DNA of 5,511 nt. It comes from Synechococcus sp. MED650 (GTDB lineage Bacteria; Cyanobacteriota; Cyanobacteriia; PCC-6307; Cyanobiaceae). Below are positions 1 to 5,511 of this stretch, in pieces. The notes under the pieces were generated by a model. It worked only from the letters and a program-made list of their open reading frames with translations, made no database searches and had not been told where the DNA came from. Both the position numbers and the translations under genes were made by a program. The DNA lies in the NCBI GenBank assembly GCA_002691345.1, contig NZHI01000060.1, forward strand, positions 22,468-27,978, read 5' to 3'. Positions within the stretch are counted from its first letter, which is position 1; every line of letters starts with the position of its first letter.

Positions 1-344
1 CAGAAGGACTCGTGGTCATCGACGCTGTCTGCACTGACTCCCACAACCTCGGCACCGGCCTGGATGAATTCATCGTGGAGAGCTTCAAAGCCCCGCGCTT
101 CGATCGTGCAGCCCCCGGTGAAATCACGGGGATAGAAATAAACTGCCAGCCAGCGTCCCCGGAAATCCGATGCCGTCCAGCGGGTGCGATCCGGTTCGGA
201 TTGGCTGGAGCCGGGCAGATCGAAATTGGGAACAGTTGATCCCGTTTCCAGAACAACACCCCCAAGGGCTGATGCCCTCAGGGGTGTACAAGCAAGAGCT
301 GTGAAAAAAAGGCCGGTCTTGAAAAACAGTTCCCGGCGTTTCAC
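1..344 (-). CDS. PrxQ/BCP-like peroxiredoxin with export signal (3' end outside window)
   Basis: Thiol peroxidase of the AhpC/TSA superfamily, expected to reduce hydrogen peroxide and organic hydroperoxides. The visible part is 114 codons and runs off the window before the C-terminal catalytic arginine. After a GTG start the N-terminus reads MKRRELFFKTGLFFTALAC, a twin-arginine-like signal followed by a hydrophobic core and an A-S-A site at residues 24-26. I infer export to the thylakoid lumen or periplasm. The peroxidatic motif P-x3-T-x2-C is P72, T76, C79 (YPRDFTGGCTIEAR). The usual TPGC is TGGC here, and the resolving cysteine normally five residues on is Arg84. GVSADS (102-107) is also typical of the family. 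GTG at 344 is chosen because no nearer in-frame start exists and translation here gives a complete signal peptide. A weak GAG lies 5 bases before it. It follows rpmB by 13 bases, so co-transcription is likely. Confidence 0.85.
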   Translation of the reverse strand, partial: MKRRELFFKTGLFFTALACTPLRASALGGVVLETGSTVPNFDLPGSSQSEPDRTRWTASDFRGRWLAVYFYPRDFTGGCTIEARGFEALHDEFIQAGAEVVGVSADSVDDHESF

Positions 345-357
345 TGGGGCTCGATGA

Positions 358-594
358 TCAGATCTTGGCCAGGTTAATGCCCAGAGATTTGGCGTAGGCG
401 CCCAGGCCCTTCTTCTGAATGGTTTTCAGAGCGCGGGTTGTCACCCGCAGCTTCACCCAGCGGTTGCCCTCGGCCCACCACAGGCGACGCTGCTGCAGGT
501 TTGCCTGCTGCAGTTTCTTGGTGCGGATGTGGGAATGGCTCACGGCCATGCCGTTGTTGGCGCGAGTACCGGTGAGCTGACACACCCGAGACAT
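358..594 (-). CDS. rpmB: 50S ribosomal protein L28
   Basis: Structural protein of the large ribosomal subunit. The 78-residue product has the same length as E. coli L28 and begins [15 protein letters not shown], matching the family start (MSRVCxVTGxR). It continues with the SHSHIRTKK segment, NLQQRRLW, and the [17 protein letters not shown] core. The protein is strongly basic. Only one cysteine (C5) is present, so it is not a zinc-ribbon (C+) form. The ATG at 594 is supported by an AGAAGGA ribosome binding site 7 bases upstream. The gene lies between htpG (76-base gap, with a strong hairpin) and the peroxiredoxin (13-base gap). Co-transcription with the peroxiredoxin is probable. Whether the transcript starts in the htpG-rpmB gap or reads through from htpG cannot be decided, since no clear promoter hexamers are visible. 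Confidence 0.97.
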   Translation of the reverse strand: MSRVCQLTGTRANNGMAVSHSHIRTKKLQQANLQQRRLWWAEGNRWVKLRVTTRALKTIQKKGLGAYAKSLGINLAKI

Positions 595-601
595 GATGTC
601 G

Positions 602-608
602 TCCTTCT
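602..608 (-). promoter_or_regulatory. rpmB ribosome binding site
   Basis: AGAAGGA on the - strand sits 7 bases before the rpmB ATG. It is one of the few clear Shine-Dalgarno sequences in this window and fixes the L28 start. It begins 7 bases after the base of the hairpin at 616-648. Confidence 0.75.
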
Positions 609-615
609 GCTGGAG

Positions 616-648
616 GTTGTTTGGACCGAAACATCGGATCCAAACAAC
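616..648 (-). promoter_or_regulatory. Strong hairpin in the htpG-rpmB gap
   Basis: The arms GTTGTTTGGA and TCCAAACAAC are perfect 10-base inverse complements (616-625 and 639-648). An inner CCGA/TCGG pair extends the stem by 4 bp with one bulged base (638) and a four-base loop (630-633). Read on the - strand, the hairpin starts 22 bases after the htpG stop and ends 7 bases before the rpmB ribosome binding site. No T-run follows on either strand, so a classical intrinsic terminator is not supported. It could be a 3'-end protecting or weak terminating element for htpG, or a leader structure acting on rpmB translation. Confidence 0.5.
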
Positions 649-670
649 TACCTTAGCAAAGTGGTGCGGC

Positions 671-2566
671 TCAAAGGCCTCGCTGCATCAGGGCTCCCAT
701 CAGTTCGGCGCTGCGGGTTTGGAAGCCGGCGAGCTCGTTGGGTTCCAGGCCACCCACTCCCAGACGGGCCATGTCATACAGGTGACGGGCCACATCTTGG
801 GCCAACAACTCGGTTGGAGATGTTTCGGCTGTGCCCACGAGCACGCCTCCGGCCCGGAGTTTGAGCATCCCTTCCACCAGGGGGTGACGCCGGTTCACGA
901 GCAGAACATGGTGATCGGGAAGACCGGGCAGCCGTTGCTCCATCAGTGCTCCCATATCGTTCAAACGACGCATTTGCTCCGGCAGGAGAATCATCGCTGG
1001 AGGTGCACCATCAGCCTTGAGTGCCTGCACCTGAACACTCACTTTGTCGTTGGCGAGGGCATCTTTGATCAGCGTGCGCAACCGGTCTGATTCCGTTGTT
1101 CCGTCCTGATCGGCGATTTCTGCATCGTTCTCCTGAAGACTCTCATCCAATTCGGCATCCACACGCTGGAAGGTGAGTTCATCGTGCCGATGTTCCAGCC
1201 AAGGAATGAACTGCGTGTCAATCACCGTCTCCAGCTTCAGCACTTCTGCTCCCTGGGAGGTCCAGAGGTTGAGAGCTCCGGCCTGGGCCACATCATCCGT
1301 GCTGTAAAGCACGCGTTTGGCCTGATCTTCAGGCAGCCGGCTGCGATATCCCTCAAGGGTTGTGTAGGCCTTGCCTCCCACGGCGATCGGGTCAGCCTCG
1401 TTGCTCTCCGCTGTGGTGCCGAACAGAATCAGCTCTGCAACTTGATCAGCGAACTTCTCATCTTCCATCGCGCCAATTTTCACGAAGGGGGCCAGTGCAT
1501 CCCAGGCTTCGGCATAGGCGTTGGGATCCTCCTTCTTCAGGTTGCGCAGGCGGTCTGCCACTTTCTTGGCCACGAAATTGCCGATGGAGCGCACCTTGCG
1601 ATCGGTTTGGAGTGCACTGCGACTCACATTCAGCGGAATATCCGGGGAATCGATCACACCTCGAAGTGGCAGAAGGTAGCGGGGCACCACTTCCTTGATC
1701 GAGTCGCTCACGAACACCTGGTTGCAGTAGAGCTTGATCTCTCCTTTTTCCCAGTCGGCCCGGCCGGTCTGTTTGGGGAAGAACAGGATTCCCTGCAGGT
1801 TGTAGGGGTAATCCGTGTTGAGGTGAACCCATAACAGGGGGTCTCCCTGGAAGGGGTACAGATAGTGGTAAAGATCGATGTAGTCCTGATCGGTCAGGTC
1901 CCGGGCACTTTTCCGCCAGGGTGCTTCCATCTTGTTGATGGTTTCGCCCTCCAGCTGCACCGGCACTGCCATGAAGTCGCAGTAGGTGTTGATCAGCGTG
2001 CGGATCCGCGCAGGCTCGAGGTATTCCAGCTCGTCCTCCATCAGATGGAGGATCACATCGGTTCCAGGCTGGTCTCGCTCCGTTGAACCGATGCTGAAGT
2101 TGGGTGATCCATCGCAACTCCAGCGCACGGCTTCGCTGTCAGGCCGGGCTGATTTGGTGATCAATTCCACCCGATCGGCCACCATGAAACTGGAGTAGAA
2201 GCCCAGGCCAAAGTGACCGATGATCGCGTCATCCTCCTGTTTGTATTTTTCTAAAAAATCCTCCGCGCTGGAGAACGCCACCTGGTTGATGTAGCGCTTC
2301 ACTTCATCGGCCGTCATGCCAATGCCGTTGTCGGCAATGGTGAGGGTCTTTTGTTCGCGATCCACGGTGATGCGGATGGAACCCTCGTCTCCTTCGCTGC
2401 AATCGCCAGCCATGGCAGCCATGCGCCGCTTGCTGATGGCATCAACTCCATTGCTCACCAGTTCCCGTAGGAACACTTCGTGGCCGGAGTAAACAGCCTT
2501 CTTGATGATTGGAAAAATATTTTCGGTATGGATCTGAATCTGACCCTGTTCGTCCAGCACCGCCAT
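671..2566 (-). CDS. htpG: Molecular chaperone HtpG (Hsp90)
   Basis: ATP-dependent cytosolic chaperone that acts as a dimer and helps client proteins mature and survive heat and oxidative stress. The 631 residues match the bacterial length (E. coli 624). The N-terminal GHKL ATPase domain shows the ATP motifs ELVSNGVDA (E35, N39, D42), DNGIGM (79-84), the lid glycine motif GHFGLGF (117-123) and GTDVILHL (168-175). The middle domain carries [18 protein letters not shown] with the conserved Arg316 that contacts ATP phosphate. The C-terminal dimerisation region ends MQRGL with no MEEVD tail, as expected in bacteria. The SN-G-VDA motif has Gly40 where many Hsp90s have Ala. The ATG at 2566 gives the expected N-terminus ([20 protein letters not shown]) but has no close Shine-Dalgarno sequence. 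The 99-base leader contains a bracketing inverted repeat. No CIRCE (HrcA) element is present. Confidence 0.98.
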   Translation of the reverse strand: MAVLDEQGQIQIHTENIFPIIKKAVYSGHEVFLRELVSNGVDAISKRRMAAMAGDCSEGDEGSIRITVDREQKTLTIADNGIGMTADEVKRYINQVAFSSAEDFLEKYKQEDDAIIGHFGLGFYSSFMVADRVELITKSARPDSEAVRWSCDGSPNFSIGSTERDQPGTDVILHLMEDELEYLEPARIRTLINTYCDFMAVPVQLEGETINKMEAPWRKSARDLTDQDYIDLYHYLYPFQGDPLLWVHLNTDYPYNLQGILFFPKQTGRADWEKGEIKLYCNQVFVSDSIKEVVPRYLLPLRGVIDSPDIPLNVSRSALQTDRKVRSIGNFVAKKVADRLRNLKKEDPNAYAEAWDALAPFVKIGAMEDEKFADQVAELILFGTTAESNEADPIAVGGKAYTTLEGYRSRLPEDQAKRVLYSTDDVAQAGALNLWTSQGAEVLKLETVIDTQFIPWLEHRHDELTFQRVDAELDESLQENDAEIADQDGTTESDRLRTLIKDALANDKVSVQVQALKADGAPPAMILLPEQMRRLNDMGALMEQRLPGLPDHHVLLVNRRHPLVEGMLKLRAGGVLVGTAETSPTELLAQDVARHLYDMARLGVGGLEPNELAGFQTRSAELMGALMQRGL

Positions 2567-2665
2567 GGCTGCAGCGAGAAACTTCGAACCTAGGAATGAA
2601 CTCCTTTCGGGCTCAACCGCTGGCGGGTCGGGGTCCCCGTACCGATCGGCAGTGGCGATGCAGCC
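2567..2665 (-). promoter_or_regulatory. htpG leader bracketed by an inverted repeat
   Basis: The 99 bases between the small ferredoxin stop and the htpG ATG begin and end with complementary sequence. On the + strand GGCTGCA (2567-2573) faces TGCAGCC (2659-2665), with two further pairs after one mismatch (2575-2576 with 2656-2657). In a read-through transcript, pairing would cover the bases just before the htpG start codon. A partly symmetric element around CCTAGG (2584-2601) and an isolated AAAGGAG (- strand, 2607-2601) also lie here. A TTGAGC-18-TAGGTT pair (- strand, 2616-2587) is a poor promoter match. All of this is suggestive only. Confidence 0.3.
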
Positions 2666-2890
2666 TTAACCCGCCTTCTGAAGATCCGGACGTTCCTCCG
2701 CCAGGATCGCGCCCTCCACGGGGCAGACCTGAAGACAGATCCCGCAATCAATGCAGGTGTCGAAATTGATCCAGTAGAAGTCGGTTCCTTTCTTGTTCTT
2801 GCCCTTTCCCTGGTCGATGCAGGCCACAGGACAGGCATCGACACAATCCGCCACGCCCTCGCAGACGTCTGTGACGATGGTGTGAGCCAT
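2666..2890 (-). CDS. Bacterial-type ferredoxin, probably [3Fe-4S][4Fe-4S]
   Basis: Small soluble electron carrier of 74 residues with two iron-sulfur cluster sites. There are eight cysteines. The first half is C10-x5-C16-x3-C20-P-x2-C24, and the second is C46-x2-C49-x2-C52-x3-C56-P. Alignment by eye with Azotobacter ferredoxin I (recalled) puts C10, C16 and C56 on a 3Fe-4S cluster and C20, C46, C49 and C52 on a 4Fe-4S cluster, with C24 free. The first loop is two residues shorter than the usual C-x7-C and lacks the second cysteine of that loop. A lysine-rich GKGKNKKG insert (28-35) separates the halves. The start MAHTIVTDVCEG at 2890 is chosen because the family begins a few residues before the first cysteine. 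A longer in-frame start at 2932 would overlap the hisZ end. It follows hisZ by 26 bases and is probably in the same transcript. The electron donor and acceptor are unknown. Confidence 0.93.
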   Translation of the reverse strand: MAHTIVTDVCEGVADCVDACPVACIDQGKGKNKKGTDFYWINFDTCIDCGICLQVCPVEGAILAEERPDLQKAG

Positions 2891-2916
2891 GGAATCAGCC
2901 AGGAGATTTCGGGATC

Positions 2917-4095
2917 TTAGGGATCGATCCAATCGAGTTGCACGGATCCCTTCTCGTTGGCCAGCTGCTGAGCCATTTCCTTGCTCTCGAGAGGCTCCAG
3001 GGCCATCACGGCCACCCGGCCTTGCTCATGCCAAGAACGCTGGCGCGCCATGGCTGTTTCCAACCTTGTGGCGGTGGAGAAGGCCACGAGAATGTCTGCT
3101 TCCTGGGTTGCTTTGGGATTCGTGTCGTTGATCAATTCCCGAATCGGATCAATCGCCAGGCTGAATCCCGCTCCATAGCCCATGTGTTCGGCTGCACCGC
3201 AGCGCCTCACCAATTCGTCGTAGCGGCCCCCTCGGGCAATGACAACTGGGGCAGCAATGCCATCGCAGACCAGTTGAAACACCAGCCCGGTGTAGAGCTC
3301 GAAATGCGGTTGAAAGGTGGGATCCAATTGAATGGTGACCCCCTGTTCAGCAGCCGCTGCTCCGATCTGGTCGCAGACACGGCCCAGTTCGGTGAAGACA
3401 GGTTGTTCTCCAAAGATGGAGGCCAGATCCTGCAGAACGGTTTCAGGTTTGCCGCGGTTGTCGAGCAGCGTCACCAGTTGGCGGCGAACTGCAGGGTCGA
3501 GATCCATGGAATCCAACCCGAGACGATCGAAGTCGATCAGTGCGGTTCGAATGCGCTCGCGCGTGACCCCTGTGAACGGTCTGAGGATCAGATCCATCAA
3601 GGCGGTGTGACCCAGCAGCAGCCTCGGTTTCTGCGCTTTGCTGAGCGAGAGCGTTTTCACGGCAGCCATCAGCAGGCTGAGCAGCTCCATTTCAGCTTCA
3701 CTGCCGCGCACACCAAACAGTTCGACGCCGCTCTGCAGGTTCTCCTCGATGCACTGGCCTCCCTCATCAGCGGCTCGCGTGCGGAACACCGTTCCGGATG
3801 CCCAGAGCCGCAGGGGTCGTTGCTTTTCGGCCAGCCGTGTGCAGGCAGCTCGCGCAATGGATGCGGTCATTTCGGGGCGTAGCCCGAGCGGCTCATCGGC
3901 CACCAGCCGAACGATATCTGCACTGGGGATGGCATCACCCGCCTTCAGTGTGTCGAGACGCTCCACGCGCGGGGGAGCGACTTCGTCGTATCCCCATAGT
4001 CTGTACACAGAGGCCAGTCGATCGGTGAGAAGACGGTTGGTCTCCACCTGGCGAGGGTTCAGATCCTTCGCGCCTGCGGCAGGTTGCAGCGCCAT
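2917..4095 (-). CDS. hisZ: ATP phosphoribosyltransferase regulatory subunit (HisRS-like)
   Basis: Histidyl-tRNA-synthetase paralogue that partners the short form of HisG in the first step of histidine synthesis (ATP + PRPP) and confers feedback inhibition by histidine. The 392 residues show the class II synthetase core: [11 protein letters not shown] (72-82), motif-2-like [10 protein letters not shown] (96-105), QSGVELFG (121-128), YTGLVFQL (268-275), ARGGRYDEL (287-295) and [11 protein letters not shown] (306-316). At the place of the catalytic RGLDYYTG segment of HisRS it reads PHFELYTG, so the arginine needed for aminoacylation is absent (Pro263). This argues for HisZ rather than HisS. About 65 C-terminal residues resemble a reduced anticodon-binding domain. 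The ATG at 4095 is immediately preceded by GGAG with no spacer, too close for normal Shine-Dalgarno pairing. The MALQPA start still fits the family as I recall it. The gene begins 22 bases after the suhB stop. Confidence 0.93.
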   Translation of the reverse strand: MALQPAAGAKDLNPRQVETNRLLTDRLASVYRLWGYDEVAPPRVERLDTLKAGDAIPSADIVRLVADEPLGLRPEMTASIARAACTRLAEKQRPLRLWASGTVFRTRAADEGGQCIEENLQSGVELFGVRGSEAEMELLSLLMAAVKTLSLSKAQKPRLLLGHTALMDLILRPFTGVTRERIRTALIDFDRLGLDSMDLDPAVRRQLVTLLDNRGKPETVLQDLASIFGEQPVFTELGRVCDQIGAAAAEQGVTIQLDPTFQPHFELYTGLVFQLVCDGIAAPVVIARGGRYDELVRRCGAAEHMGYGAGFSLAIDPIRELINDTNPKATQEADILVAFSTATRLETAMARQRSWHEQGRVAVMALEPLESKEMAQQLANEKGSVQLDWIDP

Positions 4096-4117
4096 CTCCA
4101 GAAAAGTCTGCGACGCC

Positions 4118-5005
4118 TCAGGATCCCATGGCCGTGATCTCAGGAGCTCCGAAGGCGTCCCCGGGTAAGGGCTTCACCTCTGCGAGAACCTCAATCATGG
4201 CCGGGTGAAGCGCCTTCCCAGCAGCGACAACACGGCCGGATCGAAGCTCAAACGGTTCATTGCGGTATCCGCTGATCCGACCACCCGCCAGCTCCACCAA
4301 GGCCACGCCAGCAGCCAGATCCCAGGGCGCCAGGCCGCGTTCCCAGTACCCGTCCTGACGTCCGGCAGCAACAAAGGCCAGATCAACGGCTGCAGCTCCC
4401 CCGCGACGCACGCCATGGGTTCGGTGGGTGAACCAGCAAAACTCCGCGTAATTGTTGTCCAGCCGGGTGTGACGGTCGTAGGCGAAACCAGTGACCAGCA
4501 GTGAATCCTCCAGCTCCCGGCAGGTGCTGACCTGGATGGATGCGTCGTTGCAGAACGCTCCGAGCCCGGGTGCTCCCCAGTAGGTCTCGTTCAGGAACGG
4601 AATGGCTACTGCTCCCAGGATGGGTTGATGGTTGTAGGTCAGACCAATCGACGTGGCAAAGAACGGATAGCCATGCGCGAAGTTGGTGGTTCCATCCAGT
4701 GGGTCCACACACCAACGGAGACCATCCTGTTCCCCTGCAGCACCGCTCTCTTCCGCCAGAACAGCCAGATCCGGCGTCTTTTCCTTTAGTGCGGCGAGAA
4801 CGATCTGTTCGGCAGCGAGATCGGCGTTCGTCACCAGATCACCCAGACGACCTTTGTTCTCAATCGATGAGAGCCGGCCGAAGTGACGCATCAGCTCTTC
4901 ACCACCGGCCTCTGCCACTGAACGTGCCACCGATGCCAGCCGTCGCAGATCCTCCTGCTCCAGGCCTGCTTCCCTGGCCGCTGTGGTGCAGATCAGATCA
5001 GTCAT
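4118..5005 (-). CDS. suhB: Inositol monophosphatase family protein (SuhB-like)
   Basis: Magnesium-dependent, lithium-sensitive type phosphatase that removes phosphate from inositol 1-phosphate or related sugar phosphates in the cytosol. The true substrate in cyanobacteria cannot be read from sequence. The 295 residues carry all family motifs: GDLVTNAD (55-62), the metal ligands E85-E86-[19 protein letters not shown] (98-114, with D101 and D104 as ligands) and [16 protein letters not shown] (227-242, D229 as ligand). The enzyme therefore looks active. About 25 N-terminal residues precede the first helix shared with E. coli SuhB (267 residues). The start at 5005 lies 3 bases after the ferredoxin stop and is preceded by a GGAGGAGGAG tract, so translational coupling is likely. 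Histidinol-phosphate phosphatases also occur in this family. With hisZ next door that role is possible but unproven. Confidence 0.93.
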   Translation of the reverse strand: MTDLICTTAAREAGLEQEDLRRLASVARSVAEAGGEELMRHFGRLSSIENKGRLGDLVTNADLAAEQIVLAALKEKTPDLAVLAEESGAAGEQDGLRWCVDPLDGTTNFAHGYPFFATSIGLTYNHQPILGAVAIPFLNETYWGAPGLGAFCNDASIQVSTCRELEDSLLVTGFAYDRHTRLDNNYAEFCWFTHRTHGVRRGGAAAVDLAFVAAGRQDGYWERGLAPWDLAAGVALVELAGGRISGYRNEPFELRSGRVVAAGKALHPAMIEVLAEVKPLPGDAFGAPEITAMGS

Positions 5006-5008
5006 CCT

Positions 5009-5377
5009 TCACTCCTCCTCCAGGGGGAGACCAGCCGTGACCTTGCCGCGGCCGAAGTGGCGCCCGAACTGCAGCTCATACACCTCATCTTCATCCTGCG
5101 TTTCCGCCACCATCGGACCAACAGCCCTGGCTACGCAGAGAAGCCCATATCCCTTAGCCCGCAGTTCCTTTGAAAGACCCATCGCCTCCTGCTGATCCAG
5201 TGTGCCGCTCTGAACGCGCACAGCGCATTCGGTACAGCATCCATTCCGGCAGGAAAAGGGAAGTGGGTCTCCCTGTTCTTCAAAGCTGTGGAGGATGTAT
5301 TCACCCTCTGGCACGTTGTGGGTAATGGAGCGGTTCTCCTGGCGCCAATGAATCGTGATCCTGTGGCTGGGGCGCAT
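5009..5377 (-). CDS. C-terminally extended plant-type 2Fe-2S ferredoxin (FdC2-like)
   Basis: Electron carrier with a plant-type [2Fe-2S] fold, 122 residues against about 97 for photosynthetic PetF. The cluster ligands are C43-x4-C48-x2-C51-x29-C81 (CRNGCCTEC, then LLCVAR). An extra cysteine, C47, stands where PetF has alanine. The C-terminal extension ETQDEDEVYELQFGRHFGRG (91-110) and the CRxGCC motif match my recollection of the FdC2 group in plants and cyanobacteria. That group differs from PetF in redox properties and has been linked to stress and pigment phenotypes rather than bulk NADP reduction. The start MRPSHRITIHW at 5377 is chosen because the fold begins at ITIHW. A longer frame to 5464 would run antisense through the tRNA gene. 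A GGGA lies 5 bases upstream. The last codons, encoding LEEE, form the Shine-Dalgarno tract of suhB. This is the first gene of the - strand run. Confidence 0.9.
   Translation of the reverse strand: MRPSHRITIHWRQENRSITHNVPEGEYILHSFEEQGDPLPFSCRNGCCTECAVRVQSGTLDQQEAMGLSKELRAKGYGLLCVARAVGPMVAETQDEDEVYELQFGRHFGRGKVTAGLPLEEE
5012..5021 (-). promoter_or_regulatory. suhB ribosome binding site inside the ferredoxin 3' end
   Basis: GGAGGAGGAG on the - strand offers three overlapping anti-Shine-Dalgarno matches 6 bases before the suhB ATG. It simultaneously encodes the terminal Glu residues of the upstream ferredoxin. With only 3 bases between stop and start, ribosomes ending the ferredoxin can reinitiate directly. 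Confidence 0.75.
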
Positions 5378-5431
5378 GCCGTCCCGCTGGAAACGCCCTG
5401 CTACATTCGCACCTGCCCCACATAAGCCGGT
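5378..5431. other. Divergent spacer between ferredoxin and tRNA-Ser
   Basis: These 54 bases separate the - strand gene run from the + strand tRNA and must hold or border two divergent promoters. On the + strand TACATT (5402-5407) resembles a -10 box and sits 24 bases before the tRNA, but no -35 hexamer lies at the right distance. On the - strand no good -10/-35 pair fits, so the ferredoxin promoter may extend into the tRNA gene. No promoter is called. Confidence 0.4.
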
Positions 5432-5511
5432 GGAGAGCTGGCCGAGTGGTCGAAGGCGCAGCACTGGAAATGCTGTATAGGGGCAACTCTATCGAGGGTT
5501 CGAATCCCTCG
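5432..5511 (+). tRNA. tRNA-Ser(GGA), 3' end cut by window
   Basis: The cloverleaf can be drawn by eye. The acceptor 5' strand is GGAGAGC (5432-5438). The D arm is GCC...GGC (5441-5457). The anticodon stem is CAGCA/TGCTG (5459-5463 with 5471-5475), with loop CTGGAAA giving anticodon GGA at 5466-5468. A long class II variable arm has ATAG pairing with CTAT (5477-5480 with 5489-5492). The T arm is GAGGG-TTCGAAT-CCCTC (5494-5510). G5511 is the first base of the 3' acceptor strand and pairs with C5438. About 7 more bases plus any CCA lie outside. The GGA anticodon reads UCC and UCU serine codons. The long variable arm confirms serine identity. It is the only + strand gene here. Confidence 0.96.

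Noticed and set aside
283..294. Lipoprotein signal (T-A-L-A-C) in the peroxiredoxin
   Set aside because: The residue at -3 is Ala rather than Leu/Val/Ile, and an A-S-A cleavage site follows. A twin-arginine-like or Sec signal is the simpler reading.
616..648. Intrinsic terminator for htpG
   Set aside because: The stem is good, but no T-run follows it on the - strand, so it is recorded as an undefined hairpin.
593..1090. A 165-codon + strand frame crossing the htpG-rpmB gap
   Set aside because: It overlaps the htpG 3' end antisense and begins at the rpmB start. It has no recognisable protein features.
1184..1834. A 216-codon open frame on the + strand
   Set aside because: It is antisense to htpG, which has full Hsp90 motifs across this region. 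The frame has no family features.
2236..2264. AT-rich patch inside htpG as an internal promoter or inserted DNA
   Set aside because: It encodes conserved Hsp90 residues ([10 protein letters not shown]), and the frame and family match continue through it.
2601..2607. AAAGGAG as the htpG ribosome binding site or that of a small upstream gene
   Set aside because: It is 34 bases from the htpG ATG, and no in-frame start or convincing small ORF follows at normal spacing.
2567..2665. CIRCE (HrcA) operator before htpG
   Set aside because: No TTAGCACTC or GAGTGCTAA arm is present in the leader.
2891..2932. A 14-codon extension of the small ferredoxin
   Set aside because: It overlaps the end of hisZ and adds residues not expected before the first cluster cysteine. 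The ATG at 2890 gives the family length.
2938..3882. A 314-codon open frame on the + strand
   Set aside because: It lies wholly antisense to hisZ, shows no recognisable domain, and is explained by codon bias of the real gene on the other strand.
5378..5464. N-terminal extension of the FdC2-like ferredoxin by 29 codons
   Set aside because: It would be translated from the antisense strand of the tRNA-Ser gene, has no ferredoxin-like sequence, and the fold begins naturally at ITIHW.

Overview
The window looks like a stretch of core chromosome from a unicellular cyanobacterium. Marine Synechococcus or a high-GC relative of Prochlorococcus fits best. The reasons are a C-terminally extended plant-type ferredoxin of the FdC2 kind, a short bacterial-type ferredoxin, a HisZ, the cyanobacterial style of the HtpG sequence, tight gene packing and a GC content visibly above 50%. 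The genus is inferred from recalled family resemblance, not from a search.

Layout: a tRNA-Ser(GGA) gene lies on the + strand at the right edge and is cut by the window end. Everything else is on the - strand and reads right to left. The order is FdC2-like 2Fe-2S ferredoxin (5377-5009), SuhB-type inositol monophosphatase (5005-4118), HisZ (4095-2917), 7Fe-type ferredoxin (2890-2666), HtpG (2566-671), ribosomal protein L28 (594-358) and an exported PrxQ/BCP-like peroxiredoxin (344 to beyond position 1, cut). Intergenic gaps in that order are 3, 22, 26, 99, 76 and 13 bases. The first four genes therefore probably form one transcription unit. htpG and rpmB-prx have enough leader to be controlled separately. 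No gene-free stretch exceeds 100 bases.

Functionally this is housekeeping with a redox and stress flavour. It holds two different iron-sulfur ferredoxins, a peroxidase carrying an export signal, the Hsp90 chaperone, one histidine-pathway regulator (HisZ, partner of a short-form HisG encoded elsewhere), a sugar/inositol phosphatase and a ribosomal protein. No mobile element, CRISPR array, phage gene or broken gene was seen.

I found no convincing undescribed system. The points most worth a second look are non-coding or at the level of single residues. They are a 10+4 bp hairpin just before the rpmB ribosome binding site, an inverted repeat that brackets the whole htpG leader, unusual cysteine spacing in the small ferredoxin, the extra cysteine of the FdC2-like ferredoxin, and a peroxiredoxin that lacks the usual PrxQ resolving cysteine.
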